A stretch of 64,000 nucleotides of DNA from Paratinospora sagittata (GCA_035771175.1 CM069596.1:12791001-12855000); one strand, 5' to 3'. Positions 21,500-35,735 are shown, counted from the stretch's first letter. Notes: a model not told the origin generated them from the sequence alone. Numbers and translations are program-made.

Positions 21500-24400
21500 A
21501 TTTAGCACCAATGAATAATGTTACAATAAATCTCCCCTTAACTCTATGGATAGGTATGATGCTTCAAAGATGTTGCTTCTTCTCTTTTCCCCCTTTTGAA
21601 AATAGCAAAAAGAGTGAAGTAGCCATGAGCCACTTCTCCCCCTTAACCAGGTAAGCATCAAAATATCATAAGGCAGATTCAAAGAACATTCCAATCTCTC
21701 TTCTAATGTGAACAAAATGGTCCTTAGGTAAGGCTTTAGTGAAAATATCAGCCAATTGCTCTTTTGTGCCAATATGAGACAATGTAACTTCTCCATTTTG
21801 CACATGATCCCATAAAAAGTGATGTCTGATTTGAATATATTTAGTTCATGAGTGCAATACAGGATTCTTTGATATATTAATAGCACTAGTATTGTCACAC
21901 AAAATTTCAGCACATATTACAAACACTTGATAGTCTTGAAGTTGTTGTTCATGTACAAGACCTGAGAACAACAACTTTCAGATGCAATATATTATGTTTC
22001 AGCTGTGGATAGTGACACTGAGTGTTGCTTTTTCCAAAACCAAGAAATTAAAGAATTTCCAAGAAAGTGACAAAATCACAAGGGCCTTTTTCAATCAGTT
22101 AAACTTCCAGCATAATCGGAATCTACAGAACTTTTCAGTTCAAATGAAGTACCTTTGGAATACAAAATTCCTAAGTTTGTTGTGTCATATGCGTATCTGA
22201 ATATTCATTTGATCCATTTTAAGTGAGATTCTTTAGGTTCTGATTGAAATTTTGCACAAAGACAGACATTGAACATAATGTCAGGTTTACTTGCTGTGAG
22301 GTACAAAAGACTTTCAATCATACTTTTATGAAGTTTAGGATCAATTGGTTTCCCTTTTTCATCTTTATCTAGTTTGATTGATGAGTTACAGGGAGTATCG
22401 ATTGATTTCAAATTATTCATTTGAAACTTTTTAACCATTTTCTTAGCATACTTTGATTGGCTTATGAAAGTGTCATTTGGCAATTGCTTAATCTGCAAGC
22501 CGAGAAAGTATGTAAGTTATCCCATCGTACTCATTTCAAATTCTTTTTGCATTAATTGTGAAAACTCGTTACACAACACTTTGTTTGATGTACCAAAAAT
22601 GATATCGTCCACATATATTTGAACAATAAGCATATTATCATTATGGTGTTTGATAAATAAGGTTGGATCAAGTTTTCCCTTTTGAAATTTATGTTCTAAA
22701 AGAAATGAACTCAGTCTATCATACCAAGCTCTTAGAGCCTATCTTAATCCATATAAGGCTTTGTAGAGTTTGAACACATATTTCAGGTCTTGAGCATCCT
22801 CAAACCCTTGAGGTTGTTCCACATATACCTTTTCATTGATGTAACCATTTAGAAATGTATTCTTTACATCCATTGGGTGTGAGGGAGAATCCTTGTAACA
22901 AGCATAGGCAAGTAGCATCCTTATTACCTTTATTCTTGCTACTGGGGCAAAGGCTTCTTCGAAGTCTATGCCTTCTTCTTGGTTGTACCCTTGTGCAACC
23001 AGTCAAGCCATATTCCGGACAATGATGCCTTGTTTATTATTTTTGTTCCTAAAAATCCATTCAGTTCATATTACTGATTGATGAAAAGGTCTATGAATTA
23101 ATTCTCATACTTTGTTTCTCACAAAGTGTCCTAGCTCTTCTTGCATAGCAATAATCCAGTTATCATCTTTCAGTGCATCTTCCACTTTGATTAGTTCAAA
23201 TTGAGATACAAAAGCAACAAGCTCTAGATCTCTTTGAATTGAAGCTCTAGTGGATACACCCTTTTGTGGATCTCCCAATATTTGATCCTTAGAGTGACCT
23301 TGAAGCAATCTAGAATTTTTAGATGTTTCTAAAGGTTTTTCAATCTTAGGTTCTATGTCATGAGTTGTCTTGGGATCATCATCATCGAAGCTTAATTGTC
23401 TAATCCATTCTTCAAGACATTTTCTTACTTTCACTTTCATCAAAGTTTACATGAATTGATTCTTTTACAATTTTAGTAGATTGGTTGTAAACCCTATAAG
23501 CTTTACTATGAGAATAATATCCAAAGAATATTCCTATATCTGATTTGGGTTCAAACTTGTCTAAATTATCTTTATCATTTAAGATAAAACACTTACATCC
23601 AAATACTCGAAAGTAACTGATGTTGGGTACTATACCTTTCCATAGTTCATATGGAGTTTTGTTCAACTAACTGATGTTTATAGCTTCTACCCAGAAATAA
23701 TTTGCAGTGTTGTATTCATTAAGCATTGTTCTACACATTTCCTGCAAAGTTCTATTTTTCCGTTCAACTACACCATTTTGTTGTGGTGTCCTAGGGGCCG
23801 ATAGATGGTGAGTATAACCTTGATTATTACAGAATTCTTCAAGATTTTTATTAACAAATTCACCTCCTCTATCACTTCCAATTATGTTAATTTCGTTTAA
23901 CAAAATTTTATGAACAGTTCACAAGCTTCAGATTTATGAGCTAAAAGGAATATCCAAGTGAATCTGATAAAATCATCAACAATCACAAATGCATAAGATT
24001 TACCACCTAAGCTTTAGGTCTTGCTTGGTCCGAAAAGATCCATGTGAATCAATTCGAGAGCTCTAGAGGTCGATTGATACCTCTTACTCTTAAATGATGA
24101 AATGTTTGCCTAGTTGACATGGTTCATACACTTTGTCTTTTTAATAAATTTTTTTGGGAATACCTTTGGCAAGATCATTCTTGGCAATCCTAGAGATGTT
24201 ATCCATACTAACATGAGCTAGTCTCCTATGCCAAAGTCATGCATCATCACAAAAAATAGCACTCAAACAAGTTACATTTTTTTTCCATATCATCAAGATT
24301 TGTGCAATAAATATTCTTATGTCTAGATTCCATGAATGCAACAGTATTATCTATATGTTTAACAATGCACCTATTTGCTTCAAATGAAATGTCATAACCC

Positions 24401-25064
24401 TTGTCACATAATTGACTTATGCCCAAGAGATTATGCTTCAACCCTTTAACATAAAGTACATAAAAAATGGATAGAAAGTCGTTACCAATTATTTCAATGC
24501 CTTCAATATCACCTTTGTTGTTGTCTCCAAAGGTGACCTTTCCTCATTTCTTCTTTTCAAGGCTTAAAAAATTAGATTTATCTCCAATCATATGCCTTGA
24601 GCAGCCGTTGTCTAGATACCATAATTTTTCATTCTTACACAACTACACGACATAAAATACTTTTGATTTTGGCACCCAAGCTACTTTGGGTCCGTGCATG
24701 TTAGCACCAGTAAGGACAATATTTTCGATCCATGCATATTTCTTTTTCTTTCAATTTAAGACATTACATCTAAGCATGGTATGACCTTCCCTACGACATT
24801 TATTGCATTTTCATCTTTTGGTCAATAGAGTGTTATACTCTTTTTTCTTTGACCCATGTGTGTACCCTAAGCCAGCTTTGTCAACTGCACACCTCTGTGA
24901 TCCTAACATCATGTCAAATAATTTTTTACCATTGGTAAATTTGATCACAATACAGTTTAGGTCTTCCTTTTATCTTCTAAGTATTTCATTTTCACTTTTG
25001 ATCTTTTCAACTAGTTTCTTTAGTTGTTCATTATCTAGGGACAGTCCATCTAGTTCTCTTGTTG
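21500..25064 (-). pseudogene. SIRE-like copia pol remnant
   Basis: On the minus strand: CCHC zinc knuckle near 24810-24770; protease motif with D-N-G in place of D-S-G near 24605; GAG-pre-integrase part (24441-24247); integrase (about 24000-23412) with G-S-D-R-G-G-E-F and P-Q-Q-N-G-V-V-E-R; RT in pieces (about 23200-22500); RT end and RNase H start (22498-22205); RNase H to about 21660, with a recognisable T-K-A-L-P-K-D end. Numerous stops and frameshifts. Confidence 0.85.
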
Positions 25065-25079
25065 AAACTCTATACCTTC

Positions 25080-28030
25080 AAGAGCTTCCTGACCAAGAAC
25101 AACTCTAATTGCACACTCTCTAGCATCGCACATAATCTCAAACGGCTCTTTCCAATCCAGAACAATCATAATAGGAGCTGAGATCAAAGCCTTTTTTATC
25201 AACTCGAAGGCTTCCACACAATGATTATCAAAAACAAAGGGTGCTTCTTTCTCAAGAAAATTGCGAAGGGGCTTAGCAATCTTAGAAAAGTTCTTAATAA
25301 ACCTCCGGTAGAAACCGGCATGCCCCAAAAAACTATGAATACCCTTCACATTCTTAGGGTGTGAAAGCTTCTCAATGGCCACCATTTTGGCCCTATCCAC
25401 CTCGAGACCTTTTGAAGATACCTTATGGCCAAGAACAATGCCCTCTTGGACCATGAAGTGGCACTTCTCCCAATTAAGCACAAGATTGGTCTCCTCACAT
25501 CCTTGTAACACTAAAGATAAATTTTGTAAGCAATGGTTGAAAGAAGAACCAAAAACTGAAAAATCATCCATGAATACTTTCATAATGTGCTCAATCATAT
25601 CAGCAAAAATGGACATCATACACCAACCGAAAAGGCATCCTCCGGAAAGGAAACGTACCATATGGGCAAGTAAAAGTAATCTTCTTTTGGTCCTCCGGTG
25701 CAATAGCAATCTGATTATACCCCGAATAACCATCTACGAAGCAGTAATACTCAAAACCCGCCAATCTATTCAACATCTGATCAATGAAAGGAAGGGGAAA
25801 CTGATCCTTCCTAGTGGCTTTGTTCAGCTTTCGGTAGTCAATACACAATCTTCATCCCGTAACCATCCTTGAGGAGATAAGCTCATTATCATCATTCTTA
25901 ACCATAGTAATTCCACCTTTCTTAGGCACCACTTACACTGGACTAACCCATGAACTGTCAGAAATGGCATAAACGATGTTTGCCTTCAACCACTTTAAAA
26001 TTTCAGCTCATACCACCTCTTTCATAGCTGGATTTAGCCTTCTTTGAAGCTCAATAGAAGGCTTCTATGACTCCTCCATCAATATCTTGTGCATGTAAAC
26101 TAACAGGCTAATGCCTTTGATATCCGATATACACCACCCCAATGTCGATTTGTGCTCTCTCAAAATGTGCAACAATTTTTCTTCCTGGACATGAGATAAA
26201 GATGAAGAGATGATAATCATATATGTCAATCTATCCCCTAAGAATGCATACCGAAGATGATCCGGTAGTGGCTTCAAATTCGGTATAGGTTCAATTACTT
26301 CACTAGAATAAGAAGAATCATCAATATTTTCCACCTTAGCTAGAGAAGGGTCAGAAGGTGATGCTTCAAGAGCTAACACACAATGTTGGACATCCTCAGT
26401 CATGTCCACCTCTCTACTAACTGAGTGTGCAATACATCTCTCCAAAGGGTCATCCGGTGTAGCCTCCTCATGTGCCTCAAGCACACACTCATCAAGCACC
26501 TCTACAATGTCTACATGATGGCAAGTAGTACATTTCGATGGAAACTTGAGGGTGTTATAGATGTTGAATAAAAAAAATTCCTCATTTACCCTCAAAGTTA
26601 GCTCACCCCGTTGAACATCAATCAATGCTCACTCAGTAGCCAAGTAAGGTCTCCCAAGAATCAACGGTATCTCCCCATCTTCTTCCATGTCAAGCACCAC
26701 AAAATCTACAAGGAAGATGATTTTTTTCTACTTTCACCAAGACATCCTCTATTATACCCCTAGGATAGTTGAAAGAACGATCCTCCAACTAAAGTGATAT
26801 GGTAGTCGGCTTCACCTCGCCAAGTCCCAACTTCCTGAAAACAGACAAAGGCATTAAATTGATACTTGCACCTAGATCACATAAAACTCTATCAAACATA
26901 GAAGTACCAATAGTGCAAGGTATAGTGAAACTCCCTGGATCTTTCAGTTTCTGAGGAAGCTTCTTTGAAGGATAGCACTGCATTTCTCAGTCAACTTCAC
27001 TGTCCTAAACTCCTCAAGCTTTCTCTTTCTTGACATCACATCTTTCATAAACTTGACATAGTTGGACATTTGCTCCAGTGCATCTACAAAAGAAATATTG
27101 ATGTGAATTTTCTTAAAAATTTCCAGAAATTTAGCAAATTGTTCATCAAGTTTTTTTTAATGAAAACATTGAGGAAATGGAAGAAGAGGTTTTATACTGA
27201 GAGGGTTATCCAGAAAAGTTATGGAACTCGGCCGGTATGGCCTCTTCTTTGACTTGTCTTTCTTTAGCTCTTCTTGACTCAGCTCTTTCTTTTGCTCACT
27301 TGACAATGATGATGATGTAGGAGTAGCCTCCTTGTTCTTGCTTTGCACGTCAACCCCTTTAATTTCCTTGCCACTCCTTATTGTAATTGCCTTGCATTGC
27401 TCCTTAGGATTAACTTGAGTATTAGTAGGGAATGAACCTTGTTGTTGGACACTAATAGCTGTAGAAAGTTGCCCAATTTGAACTTCCATATTTTTCATTG
27501 AAGTTTCCAAAGTCTTCACTGAAGTCTCCAAAGTATCTGTCCTTGATTTAGTCTTATCAATTTTTGCTCTAGATTCCACTGTAAAACCACTTAAAAGATC
27601 CTACAAAGATGGTTTCTTCTCTTGTGGTTGCATAGGTATGCCTGGTAGAGGATTCAAAACATTTCTTGTGTTGGAATAGGAAAAATTCTTACGATTTCGG
27701 ATCCTCAGATAATATTGATTTGGAATTGGAACATTATTTCTATAATTGTACCCTCGATTAATCACAAAATTTGCTTGCTCTTCTAAGGAATCTACTCCCG
27801 AATACCCCATGTTTGTCGTCGCCACTTTCTCAATGGAAGGTTGTGCACCTTGTATAGAAGCAATTTGGTTAGATATGGTAGACAACTGTGTTGATATTGC
27901 TACCATAGGATCAACTTCGAACACACCAGCCACCTTCTTCACCAAAGACCTCTCACTAGGGATTGTTGGTCCACCCAAGAAGGGGAAGCATTGGGTGTGA
28001 TGGTCAATTATAAAATTTTCCAATGACTTA
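25080..28030 (-). pseudogene. Athila-like gag-protease-RT-RNase H fragment (F)
   Basis: Minus strand. Gag C-terminal half at 28010-27601 and 27579-27157, with the N-P-K-E-Q-C-K-A-I motif. Protease at 26983-26789, with the active-site region C-D-L-G-A-S. Start of RT region at 26625-26065. RT at 25848-25600 and 25733 leftward, with F-M-D-D near 25570. It stops inside RNase H at about 25085, where copia B sequence begins. LTRs, primer site and integrase are absent. Orientation is opposite to the similar element at 30803-37172, and both contain RT, so this is a separate copy. Confidence 0.85.
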
Positions 28031-28039
28031 GTGATATAC

Positions 28040-30802
28040 ATTGGTACATTGGAACTAAATGCACATACTAACCTTAAAGTAAAGTGCATAACATAATGCA
28101 CACTAGGATTTATAGTGGTTCAGCCAAGACTACGTCCACTACCTAATCTCTTGATTAGGATTTTCTCAATCCACTAACTGATTCTCTTACGGTGAGAACC
28201 AAACCGTTGTACATGCCCTTTTATAGGTTTAAGGCAAACCTATCTTTTTACGGGCTAAGGATGAACTGTATTTCTATTTTTCGGGATTAGAAAAAACCCA
28301 TGTTCCTTTTACGGGATAAGGAAGAATTGTTTTCCTTTTGCGGGATAAGGAAGAACCATTTTCCTTTTACTGGATAAGGAAGAACCGTTTTTCTTTTGTG
28401 GGATAAAAAATAATCATTTTCCCTTTACGGGATAAGGAAGAACCGTTTCTCTTTTACAGGTTTAGAGATAACCTATCCTTTTACAAGTTAAGAACGAATC
28501 TATCCTTTTACGAGATAAGGATGATACGGTTTCCTACTTACAGGTGAGGATGAACCTTAACATGATTTCAAACCTAAAATCATTAAGTGAACTACATTCA
28601 GTTGTCTTGGTTGTTTCAATCCTGAAATACACCAGCATTACAACACAAACTAATAATGTTAGTTCTAACTAAGTAAAACACTTTACAATTAAGCTCATGT
28701 GTATAGCATTACAAAGATGTATAAATTTGAATACGTAATGCTAAGAGGAAATACACTTACAGTCATTTACCTTTCAATGTTCGGTATTGCTCAAGTGTAG
28801 TTTCGAAAAGCATATGATATGCAAATCAATAAAGTGCTTCCTCAAAAATATTATGATACCAGTTAAACATTGATGTCGAAAATGTAGGACCAATGTAAAT
28901 CGTAGACACGGACAGTTTTCAAAATAAATATAGTATATAAGCATGAAAACTTCTAGTATAGTGTTTAGTAGTTAACACAACTACTGATATAGTTCAATAC
29001 AGTACTTAAGATATGAAATCAAGTACAATTGTATTTCTCATGAACTATTTCTCAAATTCCTTCATCAACATGATTGAAAATAAGTATAAATCCAAGCTGA
29101 GAATTTGAGTAGAAACCATATCAAAATACGGGTGTGAGAAGACCGTTTCTCAACTTACGGGTGTGAGAAGACTGTTTCTCAACTTACGGGTGTGAGAATA
29201 CCTAACCTTGTTGAATATAAGAATATCAACTCAGTAGTTTATCTAACTATTGTTCCAACCTTGATTCAGTATACAGGATATGAAATTAAGTACAATTGTA
29301 TCCTATGAACCATCTCTCAAATTTCTCTTTCAACAAGAGCGATATAAGTTAAAACAATGCTGAAAATTTGAGTGAAAGCAATTCAAGCTTTCAAATAGAT
29401 TTTCATATAAAGATAGAAATTTAGCTCAATATGAAAATCTTTTGAATAAGCAGAGTTTCAAAAACAACGTTTTGAAAACTGAATAACTTAAGCTTTTTAG
29501 ATCATAAGAAAATTTGACTAACTTTCAAAAGTGTTTTTGGCTCAAAGAATTTTTGGTGCTTAAAAGATTGTTAAGTGTTGGTATAAATAGACTTGTAGAG
29601 ATGAAGTTGTTGTTCATTTGAATTTGAATTTCAAATATGAAAGTTTACTCACAACAGCTAGAATGTATCACGAAAATGGCAACTTCACATTTCATGAACA
29701 TTCTGATTTTCTCCATATTTACAAATAAGGAAATTTTTAGAAGATGTGGTTCGTGAATCAGGGGATATATCTAACAAATTCAAAAAGTTTATTTTTGTAC
29801 GAAAAGTTGTTCTAAAAAAGTGGCTAAAAAGAACGTATGTGTCAGAACAGTAATATTGTTGAATTAGCGTCCTGACGCATAATATCAACTTTGTCATTTT
29901 GTTCCTTTGAAGGCGCTCATAGAGCATCAGCATCCTACCGAACAATGAAGTGAGGGCGCTACTGAATCGTAAGCGTCTTGACTTACTTTGACAATTAAAT
30001 GACTTAAATCATGAGGGCGCTACTCGACAGTTAGCGTCCTGCTTTGTTTAAAAATCACTTAAACGCACGAGGGCGATACTCACAAGTAAGCGTCCTAAAA
30101 TTTTAAAACAATATTGAGTGCGTTGAAGAACGGTAAGCGTCTTGAAGGTTATTAAGTTGATTCTAAGGATGAGGTTGCTCATATCCAGTTAGCGTCTTGA
30201 CAGTTTTTCAACATATAACTATCAGCATCCTTAAAGATAGAAATCAATTAAAAACAAAGAGAACTTTCAGCGAGCTAAAACTAAGTCAGCGTCCTAAAAC
30301 TTTCAAAGGTTGACTAAAGGGAGGCCGCTACTTACAAGTAAGCGTCATAATGAATCAGTTCAATTCAACCTTGAGCGTCCTAATATTTTATCAGCGTCCT
30401 GACTCATCAAGTCCAGGAGGGCGTTGTTAAAGCATTAGCGTCCTGAAAGACTATGAAAATGATTTTTGATTTCTCGATTAAAGTTCGATAAAACATGACT
30501 GAAATCATGATATTTTCTGATCAAATCAAATACATTGAAAATCATAGAAATACCTTTAAAATGTGACGATCGAAATACGAAAACGATTAAATCTTGCTGA
30601 GAGTAAATTAATCGATAGACATTACATTCTAGTTATTGACGGACACAGAACTTTACTTGTGATATCTAATAGGTTTGTGAGCATAGTTCCTTGATCTTGA
30701 TTCTTGATAAGTCTGAAACACTTGATAAGGTCATTAGATACACAAACCAGAGATGTTTGGAATCATCAAAACATTCATATCATGGGGTTCATTGAGATAA
30801 CA
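28040..30802 (-). repeat. SIRE-like LTR C, long and internally duplicated
   Basis: The right end ...GATAACA at 30802 matches the start of the solo LTR at 49385 in reverse. It has the U3 inverted-repeat array (about 30440-29850) and a TATTTATACC TATA box near 29580. The left end is uncertain; LTR-like phrases (ATTTATAGTGGTTC near 28110) continue to about 28040, where Athila gag starts. It is longer than its relatives because of a 340-bp tandem array and a direct duplication (28985-29125 with 29265-29390). Confidence 0.7.
28216..28560 (-). repeat. Tandem ~34-bp repeat array in LTR C
   Basis: About ten imperfect units of the form CCTTTTACGGGATAAGGA plus AGAACCGTTT. Position in the LTR corresponds to the 30-bp hairpin units of LTR A, but the unit sequence differs. 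The unit can weakly fold (TCCTTTT with ATAAGGA). Confidence 0.75.
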
Positions 30803-33800
30803 TTAGCTACCGGGAGAGCTTTGATCGATGTGAAACATGGCGAGCTAACCTTGCGAGTGAATGATGAAAGAGAGTTGTTTAACATCTACAAGACTCTTAA
30901 ATTCCCATAGGAGGGGAATACATGTCACCGGATTGATGTAGCGAAAGTGGTTGATGCATGTGTGACTGAGGTACATGGTGAGGCTACACCAATATGCATG
31001 TGTAGATCCTTTAGAGAAGTGTCTTGTGAGTTCGATATCTAGTGATGAGGCCTTTCATGATGAAGTCCAGCAGTATGCCTTAGCTCTTGATGCCCACAAT
31101 CCTGAGAGTACAATCACCAAAGCAAAAGATATTGAAGCTTCTTCGCCACCCGAGCTAATAGAGTCTTCATCGGAGTTGAAGCCCTTACCGGAGCATCTTC
31201 ACTATACATTTTCGGGTGAGAAGTCTACTATGCCAATCATCATATCATCGACTTTGTCTAGTGTGGATGAAGAGAAGCTATTACGCATCTTGAGAGAGTA
31301 CAAGTCCGCTTTGGGGTGGTCCATAGCCGATATAAAGGGGATAAGCCCTTCGATTTGTATGCATAAGATTTTAATGGAGGAATCTCACAAACCTTCAATT
31401 GAACACCAAAGGCGGCTAAATCTAGCTATGAAAGAGGTTCTCAAATCTAAAATTTTGAAATGGTTGAAGGCGGGAATTGTGTATGCTATAGCGGATAGTT
31501 CTTGGGTGAGTCTGGTACAAGTAGTGCCTAAGAAAGGTGGAATGATGGTAGTCAAGAATGAGAACAATGAGTTGATCTCTACTAGGACAGTCATGGGATG
31601 GCGTGTATGCATAGATTATTGGAAATTGAACAAAACAACGTGGAAGGATCGCTTTCCCCTTCCTTTCATTGATCAAATGTTGAACCGATTGGTAGGCTTC
31701 GAGTACTATTGTTTCTTGGATGGATATTCGGGCTATAATCAAATAGCCATTGCACCAGAAGATCAAGAAAACACCACTTGCACTTGCACATATGGTACTT
31801 TTGCTTTTCGGAGGATGTCATTTGGTTTATGTAATGTGCCGGCGACTTTTCAATGGTGCATGATGTTTATTTTTGCTGATATAATTGAGGAGATCATGGA
31901 GGTATTTATGGATGATTTTTCAATTTTTGGGACCTCATTTGACCATCGCCTTCAGAATTTATCTCTTGTGCTTCAAAGATGTGAAGAAACCAACCTAGTG
32001 CTAAATTGGGAGAAGTGTCATTTCTTGGTACAAGAAGGCATTGTTTTGGGTCATCGAGTTTCTTCTAAGGGTCTTGAGGTTGATAAGGCCAAGATAGTGG
32101 CCATTGAGAAGCTTCTTCATCCAAAGAATGTAAAAAGCATTCGAAGTTTCTTGGGGCATGTCGGTTTCTACCGGCGATTTATTAAAGATTTCTCAAAGAT
32201 TGCCAAGCCGCTTTGTAACTTACTTGAGAAAGAGGCATCCTTTGAGTTTGATGAGGATTGTGTTGAGGCAATTGAGTTGATAAAGAAAGCATTAATCTCA
32301 GCCCCTATTATGGTTGTGCTGGATTAGAAGGAACCGTTTGAGATCATGTGTGATGCAAGTGACTTTGCGATTGGGGCGGTTCTTGGGCAAAGGCGAGATA
32401 AGATGCTTCGGGCCATCTATTATGTGAGTCGTACTCTTGATGGAGCTCAAAAAAGTTACACCACGACCAAGAAGGAATTGTTAGCCGTTGTGTTTGCATG
32501 TGACAAGTTCCAGTCATACATCATTGGTTCCGGTCATACACTATAGTGTACACTGATCATGCCGCCATTCGATATTTATTTGAGAAGAAAGATGCCAAGC
32601 CAAGGTTGATTCGGTGGATCCTTTTGTTGCAAGAATTTGACTTGGAGATTAAAGACAAGAAGGGAAGTGAAAATGTTGTAGCCGACCATCTATCTCAGTT
32701 GCAACATGAAGAGGAAGATAAGTGTTTACCGATCCTTGAGACTTTCCCGGATGAGTAATTGTATAGATTGGGAGAGAAAGTTCCATGGTATGCTGATTTT
32801 GCTAACTATTTGGTTGGTGGTACTTTGCCTCCAAATCTATCTTACTCGAAGAAGAAAATGTTTTGCACGATGTCAAGTCCTACATGTGGGATGAGCCTTT
32901 ACTTTTCAAAAGATGTAATGATCAGATGATTCAGCGGTGTATACCGGAAGAGAAGATTCAAGCCATTCTTCATGAGTGCCATTCTTTCCCCTATGGAGGT
33001 CATTTAGAGCTACTAGGACAATGGCTAAGGTGCTTCAAAGTGGGTTTTATTGGCCCACTATGTTTCGTGATAGCTACATCTTTATGAAGACATGTGATAG
33101 ATGCCAACGTCTTGGTACCATCTCTAGGCGACACAAGTTACCTTTGACAAATATCTTAGAGGTGGAGCTTTTTAATGTGTGGGGTATTGATTTTATGGGC
33201 CCTTTTCTTCCTCCGTTTGGCAAGACGTATATACTTTTGGTGGTAGATTATGTATCCAAGTGGGTTGAAGCTATAGCTACGGAGATCAATGATGCTAAGG
33301 TGCTAAAATTTCTACACAAGCACATATTCATTTGATTTGGCACTCTTAGGGCTATCATAAGTGATGAAGGCACCCACTTTTGTAATAACTTATTCAATGC
33401 TCTTCTTGCCGAGTATGGGGTGAAACATAAAGTGGCACTTGCATACCATCCTCAAACCAATAGTCAAGCCGAAGTAAGCAACTGGGAAGTTAAGCAAATT
33501 TTGGAGAAAATTGTCAATTTCACTAGGAAGAATTGGTCTTTGAAGCTTGATGAAGCTTTATGGGCATATCGGATTGCATTGAAGACTCCTATTAGGATGT
33601 CTCCTTACTGCCTTGTGTTTGGAAAGTCTTGTCATTTACTGGTTGAGTTAGAGCATCGAGCTTATTGGGCAGTGAAAAAGCTTAATTTTGACTTAAAGGC
33701 ATCCGGAGATCAAAGGTTACTACAACTAATGGAGATGGAAGAATTTAGGAATGATGCCTATGAGAATGCAAAGATCTACAAGGAGCGGACCAAGAAGTAG

Positions 33801-34057
33801 CATGACAAGAACATTGAGAAAAGAGATTTTGAACCGGTTCAACAAGTACTCCTTTCAATTCAAGATTGAAGTTGTTCCCGGGTAAGTTGAAGTCAAGATG
33901 ATCAGGACCTTTCATGATGGAGCGCGTCTTTCCTTTTGGAGCGGTTGAGCTAAAGAATGAAAGTGGTGTATGCTTTCGAGTTAATGGACAATGGTTGAAG
34001 CACTACTTTGGCCAAGAGATGCAGCTGGATGAATGCATCACTCTTGGGGAGTCGTGA
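30803..34057 (+). pseudogene. Athila-like pol remnant of element G
   Basis: The best-preserved stretch is 30975-32327 (450 codons), covering the protease-RT linker and RT with F-M-D-D (about 31905-31916); it ends at a TAG one G-to-A step from Trp. RNase H follows (32346-32758), then an integrase zinc-finger region broken by frameshifts (32863-33120), and an integrase core with G-I-D-F-M-G (about 33184) and S-D-E-G-T-H-F (about 33361). Stops at 30908-30910, 32325-32327, 33333-33335 and 33798-33800, plus frameshifts near 32535, 32865 and 32990. One conserved Arg of the RT D-Y-R-K-L-N motif is Trp here (about 31618). Confidence 0.9.
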
Positions 34058-35735
34058 TGGCGATGTGACTGATAGTCGGGCTAAGGACTTAAAACCAAGC
34101 ACTTATTAAGAGGCAACCCATCGATTTTGGAGTTATCTGATTTTATGTGTTTTATGTTTTTAGTCATTGTAGTATAGATTTGAGTTTCGTGCCATTGACA
34201 TGTCCATTTCTTTTCCTAACTTGGTTCTAAAGCAAGATTGGGGGTCCTCTTGGAACATCTAGAAGAAGCGATTGGAGTGCATCATATGATATCTACACCC
34301 ATTTGGGTTAAGGGGGTTTTCTAAACTCTCTTCTTTTGTATTGCCTCTGTTTTTCTTTTTTTTTGTCATGCATTAAGGACAATGATTGCTTTAAGTTTGG
34401 TGGGAGAGTTTCGAATTTAGTCATGGTTAGTTTGTTGAGTGTGCATTAGTTTAGGTTAGGTAGTCACATTCTTTTACAATTTTAGACTTACTTATGGAAG
34501 GCCAATGACATGAGAACACTTCAAAGATATGAAACGATAGGGGAATGTAGAGAGTAACTATATATCTGTGTGCTTGATCCATTTTTGCTAAGTTTTGTTA
34601 GAGAGACTTAACCAATTGCGAATGGTTTTGATCATTAGATTAAGATTGTTGGGAATGGACTTTTGCTTGCGAAGTCATATTTTAGATCTTTTGGGATTCT
34701 AGAACAAGTTTGATCACTTCTCGAGGCGAAATCCTTGAAAACACAGGCCATGTTTGAAAAATTTTGAGCCAAATGGCCTACCTTACTTTTTATTGTATCC
34801 ATAGTTCCTATTTTGAGTTGAATATCTTTTTCTTTGTTACCTATGCATCATGAACTTTGAGCTTGTCATCTTTAAATTCCTTGTTTTTCAAACTATGTAC
34901 CTTATACACTTTGATCATGTTGGAGTGTTATTATTTGGAAGGAAGAACAATGGAAAACAAAAAGTGGAGAAAAAGGTGATAAAGAAGAAGAAGAAAAATG
35001 TGAAGTTTGCTTATGAGTTATATTGAAAAAGAAAAGAAAATAAAAAAAAGAGAAGAAAAGGGTGTTACATCTATGTGTTGAAAAGATATAAGTTTGGGGT
35101 GTAGCATTCTATGAAAAAAAAATATATGAGTGATGAAAAGAAGCAAACAAAAGAATGGGGAGTGAATGAAAAGTTGAATTTTACAGAGGTTTTGGTTTCA
35201 AATGTAATGTAACGGGTGTTAGCAAGTAATCAAAGTGTTTAGGGTGTTTTTGAGCTACAATGTTCCTATTTTTCCCTATCTTTGAACCTAAGCCTTGCAT
35301 TACAACCTATGAAAGACCTTTTGATTCTGAATGGTGTGTGATCTACATTAGTGGAGAGTGGCGTGAAAGACTTGCCTATGGCGTTCCAATCTAAATAATA
35401 TATTTTGAGATATTACACTTAATACTTGTTTGCATTTGTTCATGACTTGCATGATTAGTTTGATGAGATTAGCTATCTACTTATATGTGAAAGAATCAAA
35501 GGTGGAGCTTGGTAAGAGTTGGGTTGAAATTCTAGACAACTCTACACTCTTGAAGTTCTTCCTCGAAGTGAATATTCTTTTTGGTGAAATCTTGGAGGCC
35601 ATATATGTGTTTACAATGATTGAGTAAGTATTTATTTGTGTGAGAATGTGATTTTAGAAGGGATATGTTAATCATGAGTTTTAGTTTTGTTTTCCCTTTG
35701 CTCAGAACGATCAAAGTCCTAAGTTTGGGAGTATT
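34058..35735 (+). other. 3' non-coding tail of element G
   Basis: AT-rich tail with the post-pol GAGGCAACCCA phrase at 34112-34122, repeated AAGTTTGGGG phrases (about 35091 and 35720) and purine runs at 34980-35065. No gene-like ORF. Confidence 0.65.

Larger units (their letters stand above)
19867..25075 (-). mobile_element. SIRE-like Ty1/copia element B (3' LTR and pol)
   Basis: Minus-strand order: remnant of gag end and protease (from about 25064), integrase, RT, RNase H, polypurine tract, then a 3' LTR truncated at its far end (21373-19867). Sequence matches fragment A where they overlap (8150-8570 with 24650-25064). RT/RNase H phrases such as L-L-Y-L-T-A-S-K-P-D-I-M are typical of the SIRE/Maximus lineage. 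Gag and the 5' LTR are replaced at about 25065-25095 by an Athila-like fragment. Confidence 0.82.

Noticed and set aside
25375..25872. 165-codon plus-strand ORF
   Set aside because: It is antisense to a clear Athila-type reverse transcriptase on the minus strand.
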